Positions 22,465 through 33,615 of a stretch of DNA of 64,000 bases are shown in pieces (position 1 is the first letter of the stretch; every line of letters starts with the position of its first letter). Location: contig JANBVO010000053.1 in assembly GCA_030052745.1 (NCBI GenBank), forward strand, positions 1 through 64,000. The letters run 5' to 3'. Below the pieces are notes generated by a model. The model did no database searches. It was not told where the DNA came from and was given only the letters and a program-made list of their open reading frames with translations. The translations under genes and the position numbers were made by a program. This DNA is from Pleurostoma richardsiae (taxonomy: Eukaryota > Ascomycota > Sordariomycetes > Calosphaeriales > Pleurostomataceae).

Positions 22465-23798
22465 TTTTGCCAAGAGAGAGAGACCGAACTACACTCTCGC
22501 TGGTAATGTCGCCTATGGCATGAGCCCATAGCTTCACAGCTCAAGCTCGGGAGCTGAGGCTGAGCTTCCATTCCTTTTCTTTTTGTCCTCCGTTCTTGAA
22601 ATTAAAAAACTTATCATAGCCATCTACCCAGTTTTCTTCTATAATTTATAATCTAGCAAGACTCGCGAATAGATATAGACCATTAACAGCTCGAGCGGGT
22701 GATCTCACTACTAGAAAGGTCATGGATTTATACTGTCCGTAGGACAATCAGGTAGCTACGACAAACTGAGTTTCAACTCGTCTCCTGATTGGTTGACTTT
22801 GGCGGGTCCAAATGACGGCCTACCATTGGCTCGTCGCAAAGTAGGGTCCTGGATAAATGTCCGAGAGCTGTGATACCAAACAGGAGGTATCTCAACCGCG
22901 GGAGAGGCCACATGAAGCAACAGCGATAAAGCACCCGGGAGCAACGGCCGTAGAGCAACCGCCCAGGGACAGAAGCCACAGAAGTGGCCGTAGAAGAGCC
23001 TGGAAACGGGGACACGGAAGCCGCAAGACGTGACGTACCACAGGAAGCGGAGAGCAAAGGCCCGGTAAGAAGGGTCCGGATGCCACAGGAAGGCCGTACT
23101 ATGTAGGAAGACCCGGCCCAGTGATTAAGGGCCCGCCCGGGAGCAAGGGAGGGCCTGGCAGTCATAGGAAGGGTCGTACCTTCGAAAGGTCTAGGAACAA
23201 GTCGTCAGCTTGACTGATCGCATTGTCTCCTCTCGATTCAGTGATCACTCACTCAATTCTGACGGTCTTGTGTGATCCTTCAGGTCTCACTCAGGTACGA
23301 GGAGGTAGTCGCAGGTACCGTCCATTGCGCCATCAAGCGGTGCGGTACGTGGCCGGTACCTTAGGTGAGTCATCTGACGCAGCCACTCAGGTGGCGTGCC
23401 GCGCCCGCCGCCGCCTGCGAGCCACCTGGATCAATCGACGACCGCCGACCGCATCGACCATTCATCATCCTGCCCTGCCTGACCTACCTCACTCACTACC
23501 CACCTAACCTAATGCTTTCCTGGCTGCCTTGACTTCCCTCCCTCTCCTCCACCTCCACTTGACCTACGTGGCCCATCGACGAGCCAGAATCCCGGACTGC
23601 AGACTCCGTCTCCTCGTTTTCACAGTTATCATCTCATCGCCTCTCCCGCCCCACTGCTCATCCGTCTCACCTTCCATGAACGACCGACCGCAGCGCCATC
23701 TTCCGGGCGTAACCTTCCGTGCTACTCGCTCCTGCTCTCGTCTGATGCCGCGATAGCCCGGCCCGCCCGCCCGCGCGCCATCCACATCCGGAGCCGAG
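22465..23798. other. Intergenic stretch with repeat copy B and GC-rich tract
   Basis: The left part is AT-rich. About 22880-23170 is a GC-rich, purine-heavy tract with recurring CCGTAGAG/GGAAGC-like words and no sustained reading frame. Copy B of the direct repeat follows at 23210-23320, then the C/T-rich leader of the next gene. Confidence 0.5.
23210..23320. repeat. Diverged direct repeat, copy B
   Basis: Starts TTGACTGATCGCATTGTCTC, includes CAGTGATCACTCACTCAATT and ends at GCAGGTACCG. It matches copy A at 16295-16403 in direct orientation, 6.9 kb away. Confidence 0.8.
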
Positions 23799-24758
23799 AT
23801 GGTGCGCTCTCATCGGGACAACCTAAGCAGCACCAGCGCCAGCGCCACCAGCCGGCCTCGGACGGACCGCTTCTCCCCACCGGGCCCCGGCGAGTACTAC
23901 TCGCCATCGTCATCGCCTCCGCTGTCTCCACCTCCTCCCTCCCGGCCCCGAACCCGGCGGCGTCCTCGCACCCCGGAGACGCCGCCGACGCCGCCGCCTC
24001 ACGCAACGGGACCAGGACCGGCGCTCTCGCCACCATCACCGTCAGCACCAGCTCATCCGTCATCACCATCATCACCAGCGGCACCACCCATGCCGGCGGC
24101 TGCCGAGGACTACGTCGACGTCTTTCCGGCCTCGGACCTGGAGATCGCCGAGAACGGGCGCCTGGTCAGCCGAGAGGACGTGACGCAGCAGTTGATCCGC
24201 GTGTACGTCGAGGGCCGCGAGCTGTCGGTGCTGCTGGGCCATGCGTCCGCAGAGTGGTGGAACAGCCCCGCCACCCGCGCGCAGCGTGCCTTCGTCAGGG
24301 CCCAGCTGGCCGCCGCGGGCAGGGGGGCGTTTCGGGTCGCGAGGAACGCGCTGGTCGGTGACGGCGGCAGCAGAGTGCCGGCTGACGACTTCGACGACGA
24401 CGGCTTCGAGGATCGTCCGGCGACGGCGGTCGAGGAGAGGTCTGGGTCGCTGGTTGGCTATTATGCGCGCGGGGCGGTCCGAGGGCTTACCGGCGGCGTG
24501 TTCGGGGGCGTGACGCCGACGCCTGCAGCGAGCTCTACGCAGTCGAATCGGCCGTCGGAGGACTTTGCAGATGACGATTTTGACATGGGCATGTTTGACG
24601 CCATCGAGGCGGAAGAGGCCGATGACGATCAGGGTACTAGGAGCGCTAACCAAGACCGCCCCCAGCAGGACGAACCAGCTGCCGGTATGATGTGGGATGT
24701 TGAGGACGACGAGGCGGGGCTGGGGCTCCTCCCTTTTGGAGACAACGATGAATGGTGA
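23799..24758 (+). CDS. Pro-rich/acidic orphan protein, 319 residues
   Basis: Single exon with ATG in the context GAGATGGTG after a pyrimidine-rich leader. Residues 1-105 are Ser/Pro/Thr-rich with Arg runs, likely disordered. Residues about 108-200 (from YVDVFPASDLEIAENGRLVS through EWWNSPATRAQRAFVRAQL) look like a folded helical domain. The C-terminal third is acidic (ADDDFDMGMFDAIEAEEADD) and ends GLLPFGDNDEW. No signal peptide or membrane segment. I do not recognise the family. The even composition and codon use suggest a genuine gene, possibly a nuclear or scaffold protein. Antisense frames here reflect GC bias. Confidence 0.7.
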   Translation: MVRSHRDNLSSTSASATSRPRTDRFSPPGPGEYYSPSSSPPLSPPPPSRPRTRRRPRTPETPPTPPPHATGPGPALSPPSPSAPAHPSSPSSPAAPPMPAAAEDYVDVFPASDLEIAENGRLVSREDVTQQLIRVYVEGRELSVLLGHASAEWWNSPATRAQRAFVRAQLAAAGRGAFRVARNALVGDGGSRVPADDFDDDGFEDRPATAVEERSGSLVGYYARGAVRGLTGGVFGGVTPTPAASSTQSNRPSEDFADDDFDMGMFDAIEAEEADDDQGTRSANQDRPQQDEPAAGMMWDVEDDEAGLGLLPFGDNDEW

Positions 24759-26258
24759 TAGGGGCTGCGGAGAATACTTTGTGCATTGGACATTACGGCT
24801 AGGACTATTTTTCTGCATGGTGCTCGGTGTCGACGGCTTTATCCAGGGTTTTCTCTCGTCTTTGGCGTTTCAGGATGGAAGACATGGACATTGGCTGGCT
24901 TTAGGAGTTGCGGTGGTCTTCGACTCTGGCATTACGGTATGGGACTGTGACCTTGACATTGCGATCAGACGACAGATATCCAGAGCTAACTTATTGCAAA
25001 GATACCATTCGACTCTATTTGTTCTTCTCTACCATTTTTTGAAAGCATTAGCATGAGGAACTAAGGTGTTGTCGTTCCTGGCGGCCTGCCCCCAGCAAGG
25101 ACCTTCGCAAGGCTTTGAGGTGCGAAGGCAGCTCCCGGCCAAACAATCTGAACTAGATATTGAACAGACCAAACGGGTACTTATGGCTCACAACGGTATC
25201 TCACTTGATGGCCTAGCGATCATCACCAGAACGAGAATATGGGGAAGCTTGGGCGTCCAGTACTAATAAGGCTACGGAGGAGCCAGCCTCCTCGTCACCG
25301 GGTGGGAGTCTCCCCGAGATATGGCAACCTTTGCACCCAATGCTGCTGGTTTTTGTTGCTTTGGGAGACGTAGCGAACAGCTGCGACATATTACTAGATG
25401 TGACTGAAATTCATAATTCGCGGACTATTTAACATACCTAAGCAAGATTTAGCTGTGGGCGTAAATACGGACAGAAAAGCTCTCTATACAAGCCGGAGTC
25501 ATATTAACAGGGGGGCTTATGGAAACCAAGAGCCTAAAAGGAGAATGCGCTCCCTCTAAATATACAAGTCTTCTCATACCTTCGCCCTCGATCTCGGACA
25601 ATGATCTAGTACCAGCCTAAGGAAATATTGCTGCCAGCAGGTCTCATTTGCCATCCGCGCATCGGCTTGCGGCTGAGAACGGACACCCCCGACTGTCGGG
25701 CCAAAGCCGGTGGAGAAAGGTTTCGCTCTGCCGGGCCCGCCGGGAGAAATATAGCCCTGGGCAGCCCCGGGTCAATCCGCGCTTAAGCAACGCGGCCGGA
25801 TCTTGGAGATGCGCGGTGTTGGGAGCGATGGACTCCATGAGCTCTTGATTGCGAAGGTGAGTAAGCTAACAGCTTGATGAGACAGTTGTATTCTCTTTAA
25901 GATCTTTTTAGAGCTGCCAAACGTGACATCTCTCCTTTAAGGAGTTTTCTTCCTGAAGTACTCCGTAAGTACGGAGCGACAGCACCCGAGAAGGGGGGAG
26001 AGTCTTTAACCGGGCTGGTGCAGCTCCCGTCCCCACGGGGTGCTGGTAGGGCGGGACTACCTGGAGCGCGGCGTAAGGTTGAACCAATTACCGCGGACCC
26101 GTTCCGACGTAAAGCATGCTCAACCCTCTTCCCCGCATCGGCGGCCCAGCTCTGGAGCTTCTCGAGGTGTTTAATAGGCATTAGGTACGGAGGTAGAGGA
26201 TAATAGTGACGCCAGGAACGATCCGTGGTAGTTAGTCGATGAGCGAAAACGGAGAAGC
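24759..26258. other. Intergenic stretch
   Basis: No gene is supported over 1.5 kb. The region includes a palindrome at 25961-25976 and a GC-rich patch at about 25640-25820 that resembled structured RNA but gave no convincing fold by eye. Confidence 0.45.
25961..25976. repeat. Palindrome CTCCGTA-AG-TACGGAG
   Basis: Perfect 7-bp arms around AG. The left arm overlaps one of at least five TACTCCGTA 9-mers in this window. Confidence 0.6.
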
Positions 26259-26411
26259 ATGTTTGCAACTTCTCGTAGAATTTCACTCTTCTCACAAGCT
26301 TCTATCGTACAACCCTCATCATCTCGACATCTACGGTCCTGCGTGTTGTTGAACATTTCCTCCCGGCACTTCCACCATCCCTCTCCACGGTCCCCTCTTT
26401 CTCCAAAAAAG

Positions 26412-27587
26412 ATGCCCCTCCACCACTTGATGATCGGGACATGGACGCCCCCCGGCGCCATCTTCACGGTGCAGTTCGACGACGAGAAGCTGGAGCTGAA
26501 GCTGGTCAAGCGGACGGAGATCCCCCAGGACGAGCCAATATCATGGATGACCTTTGATGTAACTACCCAAGAAAACCCCCCCTCAAGAGACAAGCACGCG
26601 CCCGCTCACAACTGCACGCAGCACGCCAAGAAGAACCTCTACGGCGCCGCCATGAAGAAGTGGTCCTCCTTTGCCGTGCGCTCTCCCACCGACATCGTCC
26701 ACCAGGCCTCGCACCCCATGCAGCACGACCCCGCCGCCGCCTCCCCGGCCGCCAACACCCGCGCCATCTTCCTCCTCGCCGCGCGCAGGCCCCCCTACGC
26801 CGTCTACTGCAACCCCTTCTACAAGCACGCCGGCGCCGGCGCCGTCTTCGCCGTGGGCGGCACCGGCGCCCTCGAGCGCAACGTGCAGAACTACGCCTAC
26901 GACCCCAGCAGCGGCATCCACGGCATGGTCTTCGACCCGTCCGAGGCCTTCCTCTACAGCGCCGACCTGCAGGCCAACCGGCTGTGGGTCCACCGCAAGG
27001 CCGACCCGGAGGGCGCCGGCGCGGACGTCGAGCTCGTCGGCAGCGTCGAGGCCCCGGACCCGGGCGACCACCCGCGCTGGGTCGCCATGCACCCGTCGGG
27101 CAACTACCTGTACGCGCTGATGGAGGCCGGCAACCGGCTGTGCGAGTACGTCATCGACCCCGCGACGCGCATGCCCGTGTACACGCACCACTCGTGGCCG
27201 CTGATCCCGCCGGGCGTGGTGGCGCGCGACCCGGCGACCGGCAAGGGGCTGTACCGGGCGGACGTGTGCGCCGTGTCCTTCTCGGGCCGGTACCTGTTCG
27301 CGTCGTCGCGCGCCAACCGGTTTGACCTGACGGGCTACGTGGCGGCATTCGCGCTGCGGGACTGCGGGAGTATCGAGCGGCAGATATGCCTGATCCCCAC
27401 GCCGACAAGCGGGGGCCACAGCAATGCCGTCTCGCCGTGCGACTGGAGCGACGAGTGGCTCGCCATCACGGACGACCAGGAGGGGTGGCTGGACATGTAC
27501 CGCTGGAAGGACGAGTTCCTGGCGAGGGTGGCGAGAGTGAGGATAGCCGAGCCGGGCTTTGGGATGAACGCCATATGGTACGACTGA
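26412..27587 (+). CDS. 3-carboxy-cis,cis-muconate lactonizing enzyme (beta-propeller type)
   Basis: Exons 26412..26558 and 26622..27587 give 370 residues. The 63-nt intron (donor GTAACT, acceptor GCAG) is a multiple of three with no stop, so an unspliced frame adds 21 residues; removing it restores SWMTFDHAKKNLYGAAMKKW. The protein cyclises 3-carboxymuconate in the protocatechuate branch of the beta-ketoadipate pathway. It is the eukaryotic seven-bladed propeller family, unlike the bacterial enzyme. Visible blocks are HHLMIGTWTPPGAIFTVQFD, YAVYCNPFYKHAG, GIHGMVFDPSEAFLYSADL, HPRWVAMHPSGNYLYALME, YRADVCAVSFSGRYLFASSR, GGHSNAVSP and WLAITDDQEGWLDMYRW. ATG 26412 is the family-like start. The frame stays open to ATG 26259, adding a basic Ser/Arg-rich leader. 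Sound by motif; start choice open. Confidence 0.9.
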   Translation: MPLHHLMIGTWTPPGAIFTVQFDDEKLELKLVKRTEIPQDEPISWMTFDVTTQENPPSRDKHAPAHNCTQHAKKNLYGAAMKKWSSFAVRSPTDIVHQASHPMQHDPAAASPAANTRAIFLLAARRPPYAVYCNPFYKHAGAGAVFAVGGTGALERNVQNYAYDPSSGIHGMVFDPSEAFLYSADLQANRLWVHRKADPEGAGADVELVGSVEAPDPGDHPRWVAMHPSGNYLYALMEAGNRLCEYVIDPATRMPVYTHHSWPLIPPGVVARDPATGKGLYRADVCAVSFSGRYLFASSRANRFDLTGYVAAFALRDCGSIERQICLIPTPTSGGHSNAVSPCDWSDEWLAITDDQEGWLDMYRWKDEFLARVARVRIAEPGFGMNAIWYD

Positions 27588-27856
27588 TGGATCTAGCGGG
27601 GAAGACAGGGAGGTTGTCGATTTGTGCATGGCATCGAGGGCGGGCTGCAGAGGTGGACCGCCTACAGCCCGCGCACCTACAGTCGGATATTCTTGTGATA
27701 GACAATGGTAGCTTTGTAAGGTCTGCGAGATGAAGGATACACCAGCGCCATGTATTTATCGTACTGGTACATGTTGCTACAAAAGATTAGCTGCCGACCA
27801 CGCCAAGGAGACTGCCCAGCTCGTCACAAACGGACCCAGTCGGACAGCCCGCCGTA

Positions 27857-30293
27857 CTATTGCTTGCCGCCCTTCCTTTTCTTCCGCCGGTTCTTCTTCT
27901 TTCCGCCATTACTCCCAGCATGTGACTGATCTCCGTCATTTGAGGGCCTGGCAGCGGATCCTTCTCCTTCTGCTTCTTCATCGTGGCTGCCCGCATCAGA
28001 CTCGACCGGCACCAGCGCCAGGTGGGTATGGCTGCCGTGCTCTGCCGTGGTCGAACCGCCTTCCTCATCATCGTTTGAGCTGGTGGTCTCGAGGACAACT
28101 TTTCTTATACCTCTAGACTCAATAATGTTTTCGGTTATGCTTCCACTCCGGACAAACCCTATCCGAGGGGGCCTGGGTGTCGAATGCTCGGATCTCGACG
28201 TGCTGACGCTCTCTGTGCTCGACGTATGAGCTCCGCCGGGACTCGTTTCAGGATCTAAATTGCTCGCGACGGCGGAAGTTTGTATCTGTGTCTGGGTTCC
28301 GTGGTCGTGTTGATCAGGAATGGGTGTCGCATCGCTGTGTGCTTCAGGTGTTGGACTACCATGCGTTTCTGACGGCAGCATTGACCCGTAGCTCTGCTGA
28401 ACAGCACGGGCCCCGTCCTTGGGCGTAAGCTTTGACGGAAGGAGCCCTGTCCTCTCGTCTTCGTCAATATCATCCAGCCTCTCCTGGATTGCGTGCTGCA
28501 TAGACGGCATAACACGCTCTTGACCATTGGTCAGCACTATTCCTGGCTTTATCTTCACTGTTGTCGAGCGGGTGCTCTTTGGGTTCGTGGCAGGGTTCGA
28601 GGGTCCCAGGTGCTTCAGGTGCGGCATAACGTCCTCTAAGTTCCTTCGGATGGGCAAAACGGGTTCGAGTCCCCTGCCATCCGCGTTTGCTGATGTCCGC
28701 CTGAGGAGGACCATTGGCGGTTTCGGGCTGCTCGAAAGATCCCCGGAGTCAGCCGCCCCGGACATGGCTCCTAACCGACTGTATGGGACATCCTGGCCAC
28801 CTGCGTCGCCTGGCTTCGCCCCCTTGATATCACCGCTCATCGACGAGATACGGCCCGACTCTGCGCCAGACAACCGCCTATGGAGCCTGGCTTTCGGTGC
28901 AGGTGCAAGTCTCCTAATAGCCTTGTGGATATCGATATACACATCAGACTCGTCGATGATTTCCCTGCAAGTATATTAGTAGCAAGTTCATTTAATCGAG
29001 GTTAGGAGTGAGACCTACTCTCCAATCAGTTCCTCGATAACATCCTCGAGCGTGACAACGCCAAGTGCACCATGGTCTTCTCCCGGGAACTCAGACACCA
29101 AGACCATATGCGACTTGCCCTCCTGGAAGAAGTTGATAATGTCTAGACAACTTGTCTCTGGCCGCGTTTCCGGAAGAGTCGCCAGCGCAAAGTCTTTAAC
29201 GAGTCGGGCGTCTTCCGGATCATATGTAATAAGGATCTTGACCAAAAGCATGCCGATGAAGTTTGTGGGGTTCCCCGTCTCGTGGATCGGTATCCTTGAG
29301 TATCCGGCGGACAAGATTATGTCCATTGTCCTCTCATCGAGAACAGTGTCTTCAGACATGACGAACACATCCTCCATGGGTGTCATGACGGCTTGGACCG
29401 GCTTCTCCTTCAGATCCAACACGGCGCCAATAATGGTCACTTCGTCTTGGTTCAGGCGTTCGGAGACCTCACCCAAATTCCTGTGTAGGGTCACGAGCGT
29501 CTTTAGTCCACTCTTCTTGTAGACAGTTCCATGGTCCTCTCCAAGAGCCCAGTCGAGGAGCTTGGCGGTCGGCCATGCAACGGGGGCCATGATGTACATC
29601 AAGAGGAGAACTGGCTTCGACATATATCCGCCAATCGGGAGACCGTATCGTACGCATACTGACTGGGGGACGACCTCGCCAAAGATCACTGTTCTCAAGA
29701 GTCAACGCGCGTCACGCAGGTGAAGTGTCTGGACATGGACAGAAGACTTACCGATCAAGACCGTAGATCCAATTACAGCAGCCACACCACCTCCGAGGCA
29801 ACGATCCAGGACGACAGGCAGAGTCTCGTTCACTATCACGTTACTAAGGAGCAGTGTAACCAGGACCCAGTGCTTTCCCCGCTCGAGGAGATCATAGACC
29901 CTTCTTGCATTCTTCCGTTGTGGCTCGGTCGGGTCTCGCGCGAGTACTTGAAGGTAGATGCTGTCCTGGCCCATAAGACTGCCGTGTCTGTTAGCGATGG
30001 CAGTACTCGGGAGGAGGAATAGTAGGCGCAGGGGAAACTCACGCTATGGTCAAGCCGGCAAATGCGCCTCCCAGAAGAACCAGAACAATGGAAGCGACGT
30101 AGAGCACCCAGACGTTAGCCCCGCGACTCTCGTTACCGTCATGAAGCTGGTCAAGCGCGCGAATGGGAGCTGCCGAGGCTGTCAAGCCCATGAGAATAAT
30201 CCTCGAAGCTGCTAGGACGGCTGGGCGCGCCATAGCCAGCCCGCCGTGGGAAAATCCGGCAGCGGCGCGGCCACGACATCTTGCATTCGCCAT
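27857..30293 (-). CDS. Mam3/CNNM-type DUF21-CBS membrane protein
   Basis: Exons 30043..30293, 29752..29978, 29019..29688 and 27857..28964 give 751 residues, all phases matching. After an N-terminal hydrophobic segment comes the DUF21 transmembrane domain: [59 protein letters not shown] and [24 protein letters not shown] pair follows ([60 protein letters not shown]). The C-terminal 350 residues are disordered, Ser/Thr-rich and end in a basic [14 protein letters not shown] tail. The yeast relative Mam3 is vacuolar and affects manganese and mitochondrial morphology; animal CNNMs handle magnesium. The transported ion here is inference. The gene converges with the lactonizing enzyme. An upstream ATG at 30347 would add 18 residues. 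Confidence 0.92.
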
Positions 30294-30963
30294 CGTCTCG
30301 TTTGATCGATCGGTCTGGGGCGGATGTCCCGGCTGATCGGTCGGCAAGGAAGAAAAGCGACGTAGATTATCGGCTCCTCAGCCGGAGAGCTGCTGCCGAT
30401 CAAAGTCGGTCTCTCCGGGGCTTGCGGCGGGGATGTCGAATGGTTGTTTGCTTGGACGACGTGGATGTGGATGAAGAGAGCTCGGGACAGAAGCAGCTCA
30501 TGAAATTGTGGGGCTGTATGTTAGTAGTCTGGTAGTGTAGGGGAAATTTAGGCGGAGCTCTTAGCGCTGCAGGTCTCGGGAACGGTCATGATCCTGACAT
30601 GACGCACTACAGATCGGCAACAGTATCCGCGGATCTTAACACACGCCTCATGGAGTACCTTAGCAGCTACGACTTTGATATACCGTATACACATGCAGAC
30701 ATGTTAACGCAGCACGACGGACGACATCACCAAAAGACACATGTTGCTAGAAGGTGCCGTTCAGAATCCTGCAGCTTGCGGTACCCTCTAAACGCCGTGA
30801 GAGGAGCTGCCAAGCTCGTATCTCTCGATGGGATGGTCTGTCGCCTGCCGAGATTAGGTTGCACTGATATACAGCAGGGGAATGATTGGCGAGCTCTCAA
30901 TCCATGTTTTCCCTACAGCTGTCACCAATGGACATGAGCTGTGGTATGCGACAGCCAACTTCA
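30294..30963. other. Intergenic stretch
   Basis: Upstream region of the Mam3-type gene and 3' flank of phosphoglycerate dehydrogenase, which is on the same strand. Nothing else is supported. Confidence 0.5.
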
Positions 30964-32712
30964 TCAAAGCCTCACGAGGCTCACGTCTAAAATGCCGTCT
31001 GACCTGGCAAGGTCGTCCAGGACACCCTTCGTCACCTCCCCAGCCACGCCTAGGATCATCAAGGCCTCGTTCCCACCGTGGACATTCTTCGCCTCCTGCA
31101 GACGCGACTCTCCGTTCGCTTGCCCGAGGTCCAGACTGGCGACATGCATGAACCTGATATTGATTCCATGCCTGCCCAGCACAGTCCCGACATCACCAAT
31201 CTTGCCCGGTTCATCATAGTTGTGGAGAAGCACGAGTGTGCCTTCAGGGGTGAAGTTGGCCGCAAACCGGTCCAACTTCGAGATATACACGCACCGTCCG
31301 GACACATATCCCTCAATGACCTGCTCGTTGGCCGCGTCGCCGTTATGCGAACGGAGCGTCACCTGACTGGCATAGGTCAGCCCATCGCGATCGCTCGCGC
31401 GGATCTCGTCAACGGCGAGCCCCTTGTCCTTGGCAATCAGTGCTGCATTGACCATGTTCACGTCCCTGCCACCAGCATCGCTTATCGGAGAGAGCAAGCC
31501 CCTTACCAGCGCAGCAAACAGGGGTCTGGTGTTGGAGATGCTCGCCAGCTCGCCCTGGTAGACCAGCTCGAAGCGGCGACCTCCCACCATCCCGCCCTTG
31601 CTGCCGCCGAAGTGCTGCGTGTATAACCCGCCCATGCGCTCTATGAGGCGAACGAACGGCTGCAGCTTGCGGTATTCCTCCGGTAGAATGAGGGGAGCGT
31701 TCACGGCGGATGTGGGCAACCCACCCTGCAGAATCTCCAGGACCTGGGCGCAGACGTCGAGGGAGACGTTCTCCTGCGCCTCCACGGTTGACGCGCCGAG
31801 ATGCGGTGTAGCTACCACCTTCGGATGCGCCGCTAACCGTGCAGCTGCTGAGCCAGGGGTAGGCGGTTCGGCTGTGAAAACGTCTATGCCTGCCCCAGCA
31901 ATCCATCCCTCATCGAGTGCTCTAAGTAGGGCCTCCTCATTGTAGACCCCGCCTCTGGCCACATTGAGGACCCTCGCGGAGCTCTTCATCATCTTGAACT
32001 CCTTTTCCCCCAGCAGATCCAATGTGCTTGCCAGTAGCGGAGTATGGATGGTCAGGAAGTCCACACTGGGCAGTAATTCGTCAAGCCCGCTTACCATCTT
32101 CACTCCGGCCTGGGCCGCAATCTCGGCGCTCGCGTACGGGTCTACCGCAAGCACTTTCATGCCCAGTCCGGCCGCCGTGGTGCGGGCAACCTTCAAGCCT
32201 ACCTTTCCCAGACCCACTACGCCGAGCGTCTTGCGGCCGACCTCGACGCCGACCAGTCCGCTCCGGTCCCATCTCCCGTCCTTCACCCCGGCATCCCCCT
32301 GGCTGACATTCCGCGCCACGGCGAGCAGCAGCGCGACGGTGTGCTCTGCGGCGGCGACGACGTTACCGGCGGGTGAGTTGACGACAACGATGCCGCGCTG
32401 GGTAGCGGCGTCAACGTCGATGTTATCGATGCCCACACCAGCGCGAGCCACGACGCGGAGATTCCGGGCGGCGGCGAGGACGGCGGCGGTGACTCTAGTA
32501 GCAGAGCGGACGATCAGGGCATGATAGTTAGCGACGAGCGATATGAGATCCTCCGGAGAGAGGCCAGCTCGCGTGTCCACGTCAAAGTGTTGCTCAAGTA
32601 GGGCCAGGCCATCGGGCGAGAGGGTCTCTGGGACGAGGACCTTGAGGCGGTTGGACGCCGCGGCGGAAGTTACGAAGTCGGTGCTTGTTGCTGATGGAGC
32701 CATTGGTGGCAA
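30964..32712 (-). CDS. D-3-phosphoglycerate dehydrogenase, long ACT-domain form
   Basis: Single exon, 582 residues. It oxidises 3-phosphoglycerate with NAD+ in the first step of serine synthesis, in the cytosol. The N-terminal substrate domain (LKVLVPETLSPDGLALLEQH, RAGVGIDNIDVDAA) and Rossmann fold (GVVGLGKVG, residues 164-172) are intact. Catalytic Arg253 (NVARGG), Glu282 (TAEPP) and His304 (TPHLGAST) are at expected spacing. Residues about 330-480 form the allosteric-substrate-binding-like domain (VNAPLILPEEYRKLQ, GGRRFELVYQGELAS). The end is an ACT-type domain (LVLLHNYDEPGKIGDVGTVL, GINIRFMHVASL). This long architecture occurs in bacteria, archaea and plants and also in some filamentous fungi, unlike shorter yeast Ser3/Ser33. 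Two in-frame Met at positions 1 and 4 make the exact start unimportant. ACT-mediated serine feedback is plausible. Confidence 0.95.
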   Translation of the reverse strand: MPPMAPSATSTDFVTSAAASNRLKVLVPETLSPDGLALLEQHFDVDTRAGLSPEDLISLVANYHALIVRSATRVTAAVLAAARNLRVVARAGVGIDNIDVDAATQRGIVVVNSPAGNVVAAAEHTVALLLAVARNVSQGDAGVKDGRWDRSGLVGVEVGRKTLGVVGLGKVGLKVARTTAAGLGMKVLAVDPYASAEIAAQAGVKMVSGLDELLPSVDFLTIHTPLLASTLDLLGEKEFKMMKSSARVLNVARGGVYNEEALLRALDEGWIAGAGIDVFTAEPPTPGSAAARLAAHPKVVATPHLGASTVEAQENVSLDVCAQVLEILQGGLPTSAVNAPLILPEEYRKLQPFVRLIERMGGLYTQHFGGSKGGMVGGRRFELVYQGELASISNTRPLFAALVRGLLSPISDAGGRDVNMVNAALIAKDKGLAVDEIRASDRDGLTYASQVTLRSHNGDAANEQVIEGYVSGRCVYISKLDRFAANFTPEGTLVLLHNYDEPGKIGDVGTVLGRHGINIRFMHVASLDLGQANGESRLQEAKNVHGGNEALMILGVAGEVTKGVLDDLARSDGILDVSLVRL

Positions 32713-33615
32713 TGATCTGGGCTGCGCGGCGTAAGATCTCGATAGACGCCTAAGCTTTGCTTACTGGTAACCGAATATGAATCTTAGACGTGGAAGGTAA
32801 GTTTCAACGCTTCTGTGTTCGGATTCTCGAGACCTGGAGATCGAGGCGCCGTTGGTTACATATAAAAGGGACAAGCAGAAGTTTAAACAGCAGCGAGGAG
32901 TGTGTGACTCCTGTATTTAATAGAGTAACGGACGCCACAGGCAGCGCTCTGATGCATTCCCGCACAGAAGAGACAAACCTTGCGTTGTCCCCGTGGTGGG
33001 AGCAGCACAAAGAGGCCGAGTTCGATTCGCACAGACGCGCAAGGTGAGCGGTATGAGGCAATTGCATCATATAACAGCGCCAGCACACACGCGGGCACCG
33101 CATACAATGACGGCGGAGTGCAGGAGGTTCGCCCCCAGGGACGGCAGCGAGAGGGCAATATTTGTCGCCTGCAGCAGTGTAAGTCATTCGGAGGGAGGCA
33201 CGAGACCGTCAGTAGCGCGTCTTACCCCACGTTGTGCTATTGCCATCCCGGTGCATCCCCCGCAAATATTCCCCAGGCGAGAATCCTCAGGGCGGGACTT
33301 CATTGGAGATGTAGAGTCGTAAGGGGTGTGGGTAACATTAGGACGGCCGGTACCTATTGGCAGCCAGGATTCCGAAAAGGGGAGATGGGAACACCATTGG
33401 ACACAGGGAGCCGACTGCTTCCTTTGATGGGATTTGGTGTGTATCATTGAGTGGTGGGCTACGCAACTGTTCTGAAGAGCCCGTTCCTGACAGGACACCT
33501 TGATGGTCTCTCTCCACCTCCTAAAACTTGTTGGTATCGCTCTCTTGAGATCGTCTGAATTCCACAACTCTTCGCTTTTACCACCGCAGCCACGATCGCG
33601 TCCTCCGTGAGTGAC
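32713..33615. other. Intergenic stretch
   Basis: Upstream of phosphoglycerate dehydrogenase and 3' of glyoxalase I. A plus-strand TATAAAAG at about 32860 has no convincing downstream gene. Short frames overlap on both strands without domain signals. Confidence 0.45.

Noticed and set aside
25640-25830. GC-rich patch resembling structured RNA
   Set aside because: No consistent helices or known RNA motifs were found by eye.
26583-27629. 348-residue minus-strand open frame
   Set aside because: It is antisense to the muconate lactonizing enzyme and has the same GC-bias composition with no motif.
28640-28690. tRNA T-arm-like GGGTTCGAGTCCC
   Set aside because: It lies inside the coding last exon of the Mam3-type gene, and no acceptor, D or anticodon arms could be paired.
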